NCBI RefSeq assembly: GCF_040783535.2
Contig: NZ_JBFONW020000004.1
Coordinates: 310,001 to 374,000, forward strand
Direction: 5' to 3'
Source: Aestuariibius insulae
Lineage (GTDB): Bacteria; Pseudomonadota; Alphaproteobacteria; Rhodobacterales; Rhodobacteraceae
Length of the DNA stretch: 64,000 bases
Numbering within the stretch: the first letter of the stretch is position 1; every line of letters starts with the position of its first letter. Under the pieces are notes generated by a model. The model was not told where the DNA came from. It did not search any database and worked only from the letters and a program-made list of their open reading frames with translations. Shown piece by piece: positions 43,081 to 51,438 of the stretch. A program made the translations under genes and the position numbers.

Positions 43081-43690
43081 GGGGGTCGGTTGGGCGAGTG
43101 GTCACCCGGAGTTCGGCTTAATCTATACTGCGTGACGCATCCGACATCCGCTTGGAGCCCAAATTGCATGGCCCTCACTGATATTCGAGCGGCAAAAGAG
43201 ATTTCAAAACCGAACAGAAGGTTGGGAATTCTTCGTTTTCACTTGGCGTATCTGACCATGTCAAATGCACAACATAATATTGCGGCGTTACGGTCGGATC
43301 GGATACAAGAACATCATCCGAAGCATAGTCTCTTGCAATTACTCTAAGTCTTTCAACAGCTTGATATAGATGATGCGCAACTCCTATTTCCGTTCGTAGC
43401 TGCTTTTCAAGAAGCGTCCGTTCGTTTTCTTCGACCAACTCCCAGTCTTGCCAATTTATCTTATCGCAGTCTCTCATCCAAGTATTATGGCACTTCGGTA
43501 GGCTAGTCGGCAACGGCAGCTTCGTCCCGCGGAGCAGACGTTAGCCACACCCCGTTCCATAACAACCGCTCCACACACCGCCTCCCGCAACACCCATCGA
43601 ACTGACCTGTCAGCACTCGTTCAGGCTTTGCCGTCAAAACCTCTCTCAACGACGCAGGACACGTACCCTGCGAGATTCGAGGAGACGGGC
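43081..43690. other. Atypical AT-rich junction between nuoA and the GTA portal gene
   Basis: 610 bp clearly less GC-rich than the flanks, most strikingly at 43180-43480. It holds one weak minus-strand reading frame and no recognisable terminase, nuoB, integrase, transposase or terminal repeats. It takes the place of nuoB on one side and GTA g1-g2 on the other. Confidence 0.7.
43175..43477 (-). CDS. Hypothetical protein in the AT-rich junction
   Basis: 100 residues from ATG 43477; a TTG at 43513 would extend it by 12. The sequence is acidic and looks globular: DKINWQDWELVEENERTLLEK at the start, then HHLYQAVERLRVIARDYASDD and YYVVHLTWSDTPSENEEFP. It has no signal peptide or membrane segment and no clear ribosome-binding site. 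Its codon use is AT-rich, unlike the genes around it, suggesting horizontal origin. No family was recognised; it may not be expressed. Confidence 0.4.
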   Translation of the reverse strand: MRDCDKINWQDWELVEENERTLLEKQLRTEIGVAHHLYQAVERLRVIARDYASDDVLVSDPTVTPQYYVVHLTWSDTPSENEEFPTFCSVLKSLLPLEYQ

Positions 43691-44848
43691 ATGTTCGATT
43701 TTCTGAAGCGCAGCGCACCCGAGGCGAAGGCCTCGGCCACGGGGCGGGTGATTGCGCATGCCAGCGCGGGCCGGGTGGCGTGGAGCCCTCGGGATGCGGC
43801 GTCGCTAACGCGCACGGGGTTCGCGGGCAATCCGGTGGGCTTTCGCGCGGTCAAGCTGATCGCAGAGGCCGCCGCGACGCTGCCTTTGGGCTTGCAGGAC
43901 CGGCAGACGCGCTATGCCGAGCATCCGCTGATCGATCTGCTCGCGCGGCCCAATCTGGGGCAGGGCGGGGAGGCGTTTCTTGAGGCGCTTTACGGTCAGG
44001 TTCTGCTGACCGGGAACGGCTATGTCGAAGCGGTGGGCGAGGAGCGTCCGGTGGAGCTGCATGTGCTGCGCTCGGACCGGATGAGCCTGGTGCCTGGCGC
44101 CGACGGCTGGCCGGTTGCCTATGAGTATGCTGTAGGGGGGCGCAAGCATCGGTTCGATCTGAACGGCGGCGTCTCCCCGATCTGCCACATCCGGAGCTTT
44201 CATCCGCAGGACGACCATTACGGGCTGAGCCCGATGCAGGCGGCGGCGCAGGCGATCGATGTGCATAATGCGGCCTCGCGCTGGTCGAAGGCGCTGCTGG
44301 ATAATGCGGCGCGGCCCTCGGGTGCGATCGTCTACCGGGGCATCGACGGGCAGGGGCAGCTATCGGCCGATCAGTTCGACCGGCTGCAATCGGAGATGGA
44401 GAGCCAGCATCAGGGGGCGCGCAATGCGGGGCGGCCGATGCTGCTGGAAGGCGGGCTCGATTGGAAGCCGATGGGCTTTTCGCCGTCGGATATGGAGTTC
44501 CAGCAGGCCAAGGAAGCGGCGGCGCGGGAGATCTCGGTCGCGTTCGGGGTGCCTCCGATGCTGCTGGGGATCCCCGGGGATGCGACCTATGCCAATTATG
44601 CCGAGGCGAACCGGGCCTTTTATCGGCTGACGGTTCTGCCGTTCGCGAGCCGGGCGCTGAGCGCGCTGGGCGATTGGCTGTCCGATTTCATGGGCGAGAC
44701 TTTGGCGCTGGCGCCGGATCTCGATGGGGTGCCCGCCTTGTCGGTGGAGCGGGAGGCGCTTTGGCGGCGCGTCGGGGACGCCGATTTCCTGACCGAGGCC
44801 GAAAAGCGCCGTCTTCTGGGGCTGCCGCCCAAGGAGATGGAGACGTGA
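43691..44848 (+). CDS. GTA portal protein (gp3 homologue)
   Basis: 385 residues from ATG 43691, with GAGGAG upstream. HK97-type portal: LKRSAPEAKASATGRV N-terminus, GNPVGFRAVKLIAEAAATLPLG and the AAREISVAFGVPPMLLGIPGDATYANYAEANRAFY core (quoted as landmarks VPPMLLGIPGDATYANY). It forms the dodecameric DNA-entry ring of the particle. In the known RcGTA cluster this gene follows the terminase genes g1 and g2; here they are absent, and it is the first GTA gene. Confidence 0.93.
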   Translation: MFDFLKRSAPEAKASATGRVIAHASAGRVAWSPRDAASLTRTGFAGNPVGFRAVKLIAEAAATLPLGLQDRQTRYAEHPLIDLLARPNLGQGGEAFLEALYGQVLLTGNGYVEAVGEERPVELHVLRSDRMSLVPGADGWPVAYEYAVGGRKHRFDLNGGVSPICHIRSFHPQDDHYGLSPMQAAAQAIDVHNAASRWSKALLDNAARPSGAIVYRGIDGQGQLSADQFDRLQSEMESQHQGARNAGRPMLLEGGLDWKPMGFSPSDMEFQQAKEAAAREISVAFGVPPMLLGIPGDATYANYAEANRAFYRLTVLPFASRALSALGDWLSDFMGETLALAPDLDGVPALSVEREALWRRVGDADFLTEAEKRRLLGLPPKEMET

Positions 44849-45072
44849 GCGAGGAGCGGTTTGGGTTCGAGGCCTTCGATTGCGCGCCCGGTATGCGGAT
44901 CGCGGCCCATGAGCGGATCGCGGCCCTGCAATTCGCGCAGCTCGATACGCGGTTGGAGAAGATCGAAGCGATGATGGAGCGGCTCGACAAGCGGCTTTGG
45001 CTCACCGTGTACGGCGTGGTGGGCGTGATTTTGGCGCAAGCGTTTCAGTCGATCCTGACTGTGGCGCCATAA
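44845..45072 (+). CDS. GTA small protein (gp3.5-like)
   Basis: 75 residues from GTG 44845, which overlaps the portal stop (GTGA). Residues 20-50 look like a short coiled coil (AHERIAALQFAQLDTRLEKI), followed by a hydrophobic segment near the C-terminus (YGVVGVILAQAFQSIL) that could be a membrane helix. It corresponds in size and position to orf g3.5 of RcGTA, whose role is unclear. Confidence 0.75.
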   Translation: MSEERFGFEAFDCAPGMRIAAHERIAALQFAQLDTRLEKIEAMMERLDKRLWLTVYGVVGVILAQAFQSILTVAP

Positions 45073-45083
45073 GGGGAACGAGC

Positions 45084-45638
45084 ATGGATCTGGAACACAA
45101 ATTCTGCCGCCTAGGCGGCGAGGTTTCGGTGCGCGAAGCGGCGGCCGGAGGCGCGGTGATCGAAGGCTATGCCTCGCTTTTCGGGGTTTGCGATCAGGGC
45201 GGTGATATCGTCGAGGCGGGGGCCTATGGCGCGTCGCTGACGCGGCTGACGGAGGCGGGCGGACGGGTCAAGATGCTGTGGCAGCACGATCCGGCGCAGC
45301 CGATCGGCGTCTGGGACGAGGTGCGCGAGGATAAGCGCGGCCTTTACGTCAAAGGACGCCTTCTGGACGAGGTGGCGCAGGCGCGGGAGGCGGCGGCTTT
45401 GGTCGCGGCGGGGGCCATTGACGGGCTTTCGATCGGCTACCGGACGGTGAAGGCGGGAACATCGGCGAAGGGCGAACGGCTCTTGTCGGAACTGGAGCTT
45501 TGGGAAGTGTCGCTGGTGACATTCCCGATGCTTCCTCAAGCGCGCGTGGACGCCAAGGGAGAGGATCCCGAAGCGACCGAGATGCGCGATCTGGCGGCGG
45601 CGATCGAGGAAGGACGCCGTCTGCTTGCCGGGACCTGA
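45084..45638 (+). CDS. GTA prohead maturation protease (gp4)
   Basis: 184 residues from ATG 45084. HK97-type prohead serine protease: FGVCDQGGDIVEAGAY, MLWQHDPAQPIGVW with catalytic His68 and GAIDGLSIGYR with catalytic Ser116. It cleaves the N-terminal scaffold domain of the capsid protein during head maturation. It lies between gp3.5 and the capsid gene, as in RcGTA. Confidence 0.92.
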   Translation: MDLEHKFCRLGGEVSVREAAAGGAVIEGYASLFGVCDQGGDIVEAGAYGASLTRLTEAGGRVKMLWQHDPAQPIGVWDEVREDKRGLYVKGRLLDEVAQAREAAALVAAGAIDGLSIGYRTVKAGTSAKGERLLSELELWEVSLVTFPMLPQARVDAKGEDPEATEMRDLAAAIEEGRRLLAGT

Positions 45639-45671
45639 GCCGGCACTCTCGAAACTGACAGAGGATCAAGA

Positions 45672-46853
45672 ATGAGCAAGACCGAGATGAAGGCTCGGGC
45701 CGGGGAGCTTGTGTCTCCGGCCAGCGATCTGGCGGCCGCGATGAGCGGGTTCGCCAGCGAGATCAAGACGTTCAAGGACGACATTCAAACCAAACTTCAA
45801 AGGCAGGACGACCGTATGACCCTACTCGATCGCAAGACCCTGGCGGCGCGCCGCCCGCTTCTGGACACCAAGGCCGAAGAGGGCCAGCCCCATCAGAAGG
45901 CCTTTGCCGCCTATCTGCGCTCGGGCGACGATGACGGGCTGCGCGGGCTGGAACTGGAAGGCAAGGCGCTGGGCACATCTGTGGCGGCTGATGGCGGCTA
46001 TCTGGTGGATCCGCAGACCTCCGAGACGGTGAAATCCACGCTGAGCTCGACCGCCTCGCTGCGGTCTATCGCCAATGTCGTGCAGGTCGAGAGCACGTCC
46101 TTTGACGTACTGGTCGATCACACGGAAATGGGCGCAGGCTGGGTTGCCGAAGCGGGCGGCGTGACAGAGACGGACACGCCGCGCATCGACCGGATTTCGA
46201 TCCCGCTCCATGAGCTGTCGGCGTTGCCCAAAGCGTCGCAGCGGCTGCTCGATGATGCGGCCTTCGATATCGAGGGTTGGCTCGCGGGCCGGATCGCGCA
46301 GAAATTCGCACGCTCCGAGGCGCAGGCCTTCGTGTCAGGCGACGGTGTCGACAAGCCCAAAGGGTTCCTGGGTCATCCCATCGTGGCCGATGGCACCGAG
46401 GAATGGGGCGAGCTGGGCTATGTTCCCTCGGGCACCGATGGCGACATCACCGATGCCGATGCGATCATTGAGCTGGTCTATGCGCTGGGCGCCGAATACC
46501 GCGCCAATGGCACCTTCGTCATGAACTCCAAGACGGCGGGCAAAATTCGCAAGCTCAAGGACAATGACGGCCGCTTCCTGTGGTCCGACGGTCTGGCGGC
46601 GGGCGAGCCTGCGCGGCTCGTCGGCTATCCGGTGCTGATTGCCGAGGATATGCCCGATTTGGCCTCCGGATCCCACTCGATCGCGTTCGGCGATTTCGCG
46701 ACCGGCTACACCGTGGCTGAACGTCCGGACCTGCGCATCCTACGCGATCCGTTCTCGGCCAAGCCGCATGTGCTGTTCTACGCGACCAAGCGCGTAGGCG
46801 GCGATGTCAGCGATTTCGCGGCGATCAAGGTCCTCAAGGCCTCGACCTCCTAA
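45672..46853 (+). CDS. GTA major capsid protein (gp5)
   Basis: 393 residues from ATG 45672. HK97 fold; the N-terminal ~100 residues are a charged coiled-coil scaffold domain (KTFKDDIQTKLQRQDDRM) that the protease should remove. Mature capsid blocks follow: GGYLVDPQTSETV, WVAEAGGVTETDTPRIDRISI and VMNSKTAGKIRKLKDNDGRFLW (given as landmarks). Followed by a 157-bp gap containing a strong hairpin. Confidence 0.94.
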   Translation: MSKTEMKARAGELVSPASDLAAAMSGFASEIKTFKDDIQTKLQRQDDRMTLLDRKTLAARRPLLDTKAEEGQPHQKAFAAYLRSGDDDGLRGLELEGKALGTSVAADGGYLVDPQTSETVKSTLSSTASLRSIANVVQVESTSFDVLVDHTEMGAGWVAEAGGVTETDTPRIDRISIPLHELSALPKASQRLLDDAAFDIEGWLAGRIAQKFARSEAQAFVSGDGVDKPKGFLGHPIVADGTEEWGELGYVPSGTDGDITDADAIIELVYALGAEYRANGTFVMNSKTAGKIRKLKDNDGRFLWSDGLAAGEPARLVGYPVLIAEDMPDLASGSHSIAFGDFATGYTVAERPDLRILRDPFSAKPHVLFYATKRVGGDVSDFAAIKVLKASTS

Positions 46854-46873
46854 ACGGGACGTGCGGATGGGAT

Positions 46874-46896
46874 GGCCGGCTCGGACAGAGCCGGTC
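46874..46896 (+). other. Hairpin after the GTA capsid gene
   Basis: CCGGCTC and GAGCCGG pair perfectly around loop GGACA, and outer G-T and G-C pairs lengthen the stem to 9 bp. There is no T-run, so full termination is unlikely; it may partly stop or protect the transcript, raising capsid mRNA over connector mRNA. No gene was seen in the rest of 46854-47010. Confidence 0.5.
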
Positions 46897-47010
46897 CATC
46901 TCGACGGGCGCACGCCGTAAGGCAAGCCGCACCGTCTAGCTGCTCCCTTCCGTCCGAGGGGTGCGGTGGCGTGCGTCCACCTAACAAACGGCTTTTGCTG
47001 GAGACCGACG

Positions 47011-47610
47011 ATGATGTTGACCGAAGAGACTGCCGTGTCCGCCGGGGCGCTGCCGGTCGCGCAATTCAAAGACCACCTGCGGCTCGGCACCGGCTTTGGC
47101 GAGACCGGATTGCAGGATGGCGTGCTCGAGAGCTTTTTGCGGGCGGCGATTGCCGGGATCGAAGGGCGAACCGGCAAGGCGCTGATTACGCGAGACTTTC
47201 TGCTGCGCCTGACCTTGTGGAAGAGCCCCGGAGCCCAGCCGCTGCCCTTGGCGCCGGTGCAGGAGATCCTGTCTGTCCGCGCGGTCGCTCCCGATGGATC
47301 GGAGCGCGAGATCGCGGCGTCGAGCCTGCGGCTGGAGCCCGATGCGCAGGTGCCGTGGCTGATGTCGGTTTCGGGCGCGTTGCCCGCGATCCCGATCGGC
47401 GGCTCGGTCCAGATCCGGCTGCGCGCGGGCTATGGCGCGAGCTGGGATGCGCTGCCATCCGATCTGGCGCAGGCGGTGCTGCTGCTGGCCGCGCATTACT
47501 ACGAATACCGCCACGAGACCGCTTTGGGCGATGGCTGCATGCCGTTCGGCGTGACGGCCCTGATCGAGCGCTACAAGGCGCGCCGGATCGGGCGGGGGGT
47601 GACGCGATGA
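47011..47610 (+). CDS. GTA head-tail connector (gp6)
   Basis: 199 residues from ATG 47011, with GGAG seven bases upstream. gp6-like connector: FKDHLRLGTGFGE, ESFLRAAIAGIEGRTGKALI (landmarks) and a C-terminal helix-rich part with LAAHYYEYRHETAL. It joins the portal ring to the tail. It overlaps gp7 by ATGA, the start of a tightly coupled block that runs to the end of the cluster. Confidence 0.9.
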   Translation: MMLTEETAVSAGALPVAQFKDHLRLGTGFGETGLQDGVLESFLRAAIAGIEGRTGKALITRDFLLRLTLWKSPGAQPLPLAPVQEILSVRAVAPDGSEREIAASSLRLEPDAQVPWLMSVSGALPAIPIGGSVQIRLRAGYGASWDALPSDLAQAVLLLAAHYYEYRHETALGDGCMPFGVTALIERYKARRIGRGVTR

Positions 47611-47939
47611 TCCCGCGTTTGAACCGGGCGCTGGTGCTCGAGCATCGGGTCGAAGCGCCTGACGGGGCGGGGGGCTATAGCGCCTCCTGGGAGATCCTCG
47701 GATCGCTTTGGGCGGAGATTACGCCGGGGCGTGGGCGCGCCAAAGCGGGCGTGACGACGGCGGTGTCGGCGGTGCCCTACCAGATCACGGTGCGGGCGGC
47801 GCCGGTGGGGGCCCGCTCGCGGCCTGTGGCAGGACAACGGTTCCGCGACGGAGAGCGGTTCTACCGGATCGATGCCGTGGCCGAACGCGATGCAAGCCGC
47901 CGGTATCTGGTCTGCAGCGCCGAGGAGGTGACCGCATGA
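47607..47939 (+). CDS. GTA head-tail adaptor/stopper (gp7)
   Basis: 110 residues. Phage head-closure type: LNRALVLEHRVEAPDGAGGY, GSLWAEITPGRG and the RPVAGQRFRDGERFYRIDAV C-terminal region. It lies between gp6 and gp8 with ATGA overlaps on both sides. It seals the connector after DNA loading in related phages. Confidence 0.88.
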   Translation: MIPRLNRALVLEHRVEAPDGAGGYSASWEILGSLWAEITPGRGRAKAGVTTAVSAVPYQITVRAAPVGARSRPVAGQRFRDGERFYRIDAVAERDASRRYLVCSAEEVTA

Positions 47940-48328
47940 GCTATGCCGTCTCTCAGGCGCTGCAGGCGGCGGTCTATGGGGCGCTGGCTGGGGTCGGCGC
48001 ACCGGTCTTCGACGCGCTGCCTTCGGGGCCCTTGCCGGAGCTTTACGTGACGCTGGGCCCGGAGACGGTTCGGGACCGGTCGGGGGTCGGTGCGAAGGTC
48101 GCGCGGCATGACTTCACCGTGTCCGTGATCAGCGATGCCAGTGGGTTTCGGAGCGCCAAGACCGTGGCGGGCGAGATCAGCGATGTGCTTTCGGACGCCG
48201 ATCTGGCGCTGGAGCGCGGCACGCTTGTGGCGCTCGATTTTCTGCGCGCCCGGGCGCGGCGCACCTCGCAGGAGGGCGTCCGGCGGATCGACCTTATCTT
48301 TCGTGCGATCGTCGACGACGACGCTTAA
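47936..48328 (+). CDS. GTA tail terminator (gp8, DUF3168-like)
   Basis: 130 residues. DUF3168 features: LQAAVYGALAGVGAPVFDALP and LPELYVTLGPETVRDRSG, then RHDFTVSVISDASGF. It caps the tail tube at the head side. It starts in an ATGA overlap with gp7 and is followed 24 bp later by the tail tube gene, which has its own GGAG site. Confidence 0.88.
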   Translation: MSYAVSQALQAAVYGALAGVGAPVFDALPSGPLPELYVTLGPETVRDRSGVGAKVARHDFTVSVISDASGFRSAKTVAGEISDVLSDADLALERGTLVALDFLRARARRTSQEGVRRIDLIFRAIVDDDA

Positions 48329-48352
48329 TCAACGACTTATGGAGTAAAGCTC

Positions 48353-48766
48353 ATGGCGGCTCAGAACGGCAAGGACCTTCTTATCAAGATCGACATGACA
48401 GGCGATGGCCTGTTCGAAACCGCCGCCGGTTTGCGGGCGACGCGGATCAGCTTTAACGCGGAGAGCGTCGATGTGACGTCGCTGGAAAGCCAGGGCGGCT
48501 GGCGGGAATTGCTGGGCGGCGCGGGCGTGAAAAGCGCGGCGCTGTCGGGGTCGGGCATCTTCAAGGATGCGGCCACGGACGAGCGGATCCGGCAGGTCTT
48601 TTTCGACGGCGAAGTGCCGAACTTTCAGGTCATCATCCCCGATTTCGGCACGATCGAAGGCGCGTTCCAGATCGCGTCGATCGAGTATGCGGGCCAGCTT
48701 CAGGGCGAGGCGACCTATGAGCTGAGCATGGCCTCGGCCGGTGAGCTGAGCTTCGTGGCTTTGTGA
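48353..48766 (+). CDS. GTA major tail tube protein (gp9)
   Basis: 137 residues. TP901-1-type major tail protein: GKDLLIKIDMTGDGLFETAAG at the start, RISFNAESVDVTSLESQGGWRELL (landmarks) and EATYELSMASAGELSF at the end. Its own ribosome-binding site and a 24-bp gap upstream fit the need for high expression. It overlaps gp10 by TGATG. Confidence 0.92.
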   Translation: MAAQNGKDLLIKIDMTGDGLFETAAGLRATRISFNAESVDVTSLESQGGWRELLGGAGVKSAALSGSGIFKDAATDERIRQVFFDGEVPNFQVIIPDFGTIEGAFQIASIEYAGQLQGEATYELSMASAGELSFVAL

Positions 48767-49077
48767 TGGGCAATCCCTTCGCAGGAGAGGTAAGCCTTGT
48801 GATCGATGGCCAGCGGCATGTCTGCAAGCTGACGCTAGGTGCGCTGGCCGAACTGGAGGCCGAGCTTGAAAGCGAGGGGATCGTCGATCTGGTCGAGCGG
48901 TTCGAGGCGGGCGGGTTCCGCGCGGGCGACGTGATGGCGCTGGTCGTGGCGGGCCTACGCGGTGGCGGTTGGCAGGGCCGCTGGGCGGATCTGCTGACTG
49001 CCGAGATCGAGGGCGGCCCGGTGGGCGCAGCCAAGGCGGCGGCGGCGCTTCTGGCGCGGGCTTTTTCGCAGCCATGA
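48766..49077 (+). CDS. GTA gp10 tail assembly protein
   Basis: 103 residues from ATG 48766 (TGATG overlap with gp9; an in-frame GTG is at 48763). The GTA_gp10 pattern is visible: GEVSLVIDGQRHVCKLTLGAL, ELEAELESEGIVDLVERFE and VMALVVAGLRGGGW. In RcGTA this position encodes a tail-tube assembly chaperone. Coupled to gp10.1 by ATGA. Confidence 0.88.
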   Translation: MGNPFAGEVSLVIDGQRHVCKLTLGALAELEAELESEGIVDLVERFEAGGFRAGDVMALVVAGLRGGGWQGRWADLLTAEIEGGPVGAAKAAAALLARAFSQP

Positions 49078-49280
49078 GAGGGCTCGACTGGCCCGGCCTG
49101 ATGCGGGCCGGGCTGCACGGCGCCGGTCTGAAACCGGCGGAGTTCTGGGCGCTGAGCCCGGCGGAGCTGATGTTTTTGCTGGGACGCAGCGCGGCTGAGG
49201 CGCCGCTGGGACGCTCCCGGCTTGAGGAACTGGCGGCGGCATATCCCGACGCGGACGGAGGACAGGATGGCGGACTATGA
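49074..49280 (+). CDS. GTA gp10.1 tail assembly chaperone
   Basis: 68 residues from ATG 49074. It starts MRGLDWPGLMRAGLHGAGLK and contains the AEFWALSPAELMFLLGR block typical of the phage tail chaperone TAC family. It overlaps gp10 (ATGA) and gp11 (14 bp), a layout like the paired tail chaperones of siphophages. It is too short for most gene callers. Confidence 0.85.
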   Translation: MRGLDWPGLMRAGLHGAGLKPAEFWALSPAELMFLLGRSAAEAPLGRSRLEELAAAYPDADGGQDGGL

Positions 49281-49917
49281 CGAGCTTGGCTCGGAGCTGA
49301 ACGGGCTGGAAAGCGATCTGGGCGAAGCCAGCCGGATGACGGCGGCTTTCGGCGCGGAGCTGGCGAGCCTGCGCGGCGGGATGGACGGCACGGTGCGCGA
49401 TCTGGGCAATCTGGAAAGCGGGATCAGCCGCGGCCTTAGGCGCGCGTTTGACGGGCTGGCCTTCGACGGAATGAAGCTGGCCGATGCGCTCGACGTGCTG
49501 GGCCGGTCGATCATCGACACGGCCTACAACACCGCGATGCGGCCGGTGACGGACCATTTCGGCGGTCTGATCTCGGACGGGATCAATTCGATCGTCAGCG
49601 GGCTGATGCCATACGAGAAAGGCGGCGCGTTTACCTCGGGGCGCGTGACGCCCTTTGCAAAAGGCGGTGTCGTCAGCGGCCCGACGACCTTTCCGATGCG
49701 CGGCGGGATGGGCCTGATGGGCGAGGCGGGACCTGAGGCGATCATGCCGCTGACCCGGGGCGCCGATGGCCGTCTGGGTGTGCGCGCCCAGGGGGGCGGC
49801 GCATCGCAGATCGTCATGAACATCACCACGCCCGACGTCGCCGGGTTTCAGCGCAGCCAAGGCCAGATCGCCGCTCAGATGAGCCGGATGCTGGGCCGCG
49901 GCCAGCGCAACGCATGA
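49267..49917 (+). CDS. GTA tape measure protein (gp11)
   Basis: 216 residues from ATG 49267, short as in RcGTA (tail about 50 nm). The N-terminus is helical and coiled-coil-like (SELNGLESDLGEASRMTAAF). The C-terminal half has the glycine-rich KGGAFTSGRVTPFAKGG and MGEAGPEAIMPLTRGADGRL pattern of tape-measure ends. Coupled to gp10.1 by a 14-bp overlap. Confidence 0.9.
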   Translation: MADYDELGSELNGLESDLGEASRMTAAFGAELASLRGGMDGTVRDLGNLESGISRGLRRAFDGLAFDGMKLADALDVLGRSIIDTAYNTAMRPVTDHFGGLISDGINSIVSGLMPYEKGGAFTSGRVTPFAKGGVVSGPTTFPMRGGMGLMGEAGPEAIMPLTRGADGRLGVRAQGGGASQIVMNITTPDVAGFQRSQGQIAAQMSRMLGRGQRNA

Positions 49918-49927
49918 GGAGCACGCT

Positions 49928-50563
49928 ATGAGCTTTCACGAGGTGAGATTTCCCGCCGCGCTGAGTTTCGGATCGGTCGGCGGCCCGGAGCGGCGTACGG
50001 AGGTCGTGACGCTGGCCAACGGGTTCGAAGAGCGCAACACGCCCTGGCGAGATTCGCGCAGGCGCTATGATGCGGGCGTGGGCTTGCGGTCGCTCGACGA
50101 TGTCGAGGCGCTGATCGCGTTTTTCGAGGCGCGTCAGGGGCAGCTGTTCGGGTTTCGCTGGAAGGATTGGGGCGATTTCAAATCGAGCCTGCCGTCCAAG
50201 GATGTGACAGCCTTCGATCAGATCATAGGGTATGGAACGCCTGAACGGCAGGATGTCTTTCCTTTGATCAAGGATTATGCGTCGGGCGATCAATGCTATG
50301 CGCGTCCGATCCGCAAGCCCGTAGCCGGGACGGTCCGGATCGCATTGGAGCAGGTCGAGCTTCAGGAGCGCATCGATTTCGAGATCGATACGGCGACCGG
50401 AGAGATCTCTTTCGCGGAGCCGCCCGCTGAAGGCGTGACGATCCGGGCCGGGTTCGAGTTCGACGTGCCGGTGCGGTTCGATGTCGACCGGATCCAGACC
50501 TCGGTCGCCAGCTTTCGGGCAGGCGAAGTGCCGAATGTACCGATTGTCGAGGTGCGGGTATGA
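49928..50563 (+). CDS. GTA distal tail protein (gp12, DUF2460)
   Basis: 211 residues. DUF2460 pattern: FHEVRFPAALSFGSVGGPER, ANGFEERNTPWRDSRRRYDAG and FFEARQGQLFGFRWKDWGDF (landmarks). It forms the ring at the tail tip that anchors the baseplate hub. RBS GAGGAG upstream. Overlaps gp13 by ATGA. Confidence 0.92.
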   Translation: MSFHEVRFPAALSFGSVGGPERRTEVVTLANGFEERNTPWRDSRRRYDAGVGLRSLDDVEALIAFFEARQGQLFGFRWKDWGDFKSSLPSKDVTAFDQIIGYGTPERQDVFPLIKDYASGDQCYARPIRKPVAGTVRIALEQVELQERIDFEIDTATGEISFAEPPAEGVTIRAGFEFDVPVRFDVDRIQTSVASFRAGEVPNVPIVEVRV

Positions 50564-51438
50564 GCGCGCTTCTGGAGCATCTGGGAACCGGCACGACCAC
50601 GGTCTGCCGCTGCTGGGCGGTGACGCGTGCGGACGGGACGGTTCTGGGGTTCACCGATCACGACACCGAGCTGAGCTTCGAGGATATCTCGTTCCGGGCC
50701 GATAGCGGTCTTACCGCCAAGGCGCTAAGCCAGACGACGGGTCTGTCCGTGGACAATACCGAGGCGATGGGCGCGCTGAGCGATGCGTCGATCCGCGAGG
50801 CCGATATCGAGGCAGGGCGCTTTGACGGGGCCGAGGTACGCGCCTGGCTGGTGAACTGGGCCGATGTGACCGAGCGGATGCTGCAGTTCAAGGGCTCGAT
50901 CGGAGAGATCCGGCGGCAGGGCGGGGCCTTCCATGCCGAGCTGCGCGGTTTGGCCGAGAAGCTGAACGAGCCGATGGGACGGGTCTTTCAGCGCGGCTGC
51001 GGCGCGGTTCTGGGCGATGAGACCTGCCGCTTCGATCTGAACGCGGACGGCTATGTGACGAGCCAAGTGGCGAGCGCGGAGACGGAGGGGCAGGTCTTTC
51101 GCTTTCCCGGTCTTCTGAATTTCGAGGACCGCTGGTTTGAGCGCGGCACGCTGACACTGACGAGCGGCGCGGCCGTGGGGTTGTCGGGCGTCATCAAACA
51201 TGACCGGGTCATCGACGGGGTGCGCGTGGTGGAGCTTTGGGCTCCGATCCGGGCGGATGTGGCCGAGGGCGATACGCTGCGGATGACGGCGGGCTGCGAC
51301 AAGCGGGCCGAGACCTGCCGGCTCAAGTTCAACAACTATCTGAATTTTCAAGGCTTTCCGGATATCCCCGGCGAGGACTGGCTGATCAGCGTGCCGACGC
51401 GTTCGGGTGACAATAGCGGCGGGAGCCGGACGCGATGA
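50560..51438 (+). CDS. GTA tail hub protein (gp13, DUF2163)
   Basis: 292 residues. DUF2163 pattern: TTVCRCWAVTRADGTVLGFTDHD (landmark), the C-terminal QRGCGAVLGDETCRFDLNADG and TAGCDKRAETCRLKFNN. The conserved cysteines in these two blocks likely bind a metal or Fe-S cluster in the baseplate hub, as reported for RcGTA. Coupled to gp12 and gp14 by ATGA. Confidence 0.92.
   Translation: MSALLEHLGTGTTTVCRCWAVTRADGTVLGFTDHDTELSFEDISFRADSGLTAKALSQTTGLSVDNTEAMGALSDASIREADIEAGRFDGAEVRAWLVNWADVTERMLQFKGSIGEIRRQGGAFHAELRGLAEKLNEPMGRVFQRGCGAVLGDETCRFDLNADGYVTSQVASAETEGQVFRFPGLLNFEDRWFERGTLTLTSGAAVGLSGVIKHDRVIDGVRVVELWAPIRADVAEGDTLRMTAGCDKRAETCRLKFNNYLNFQGFPDIPGEDWLISVPTRSGDNSGGSRTR

Noticed and set aside
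43503..43718. 71-residue minus-strand frame at the portal start
   Set aside because: It overlaps the portal gene's ribosome-binding site and start, has no family features and no good start site.
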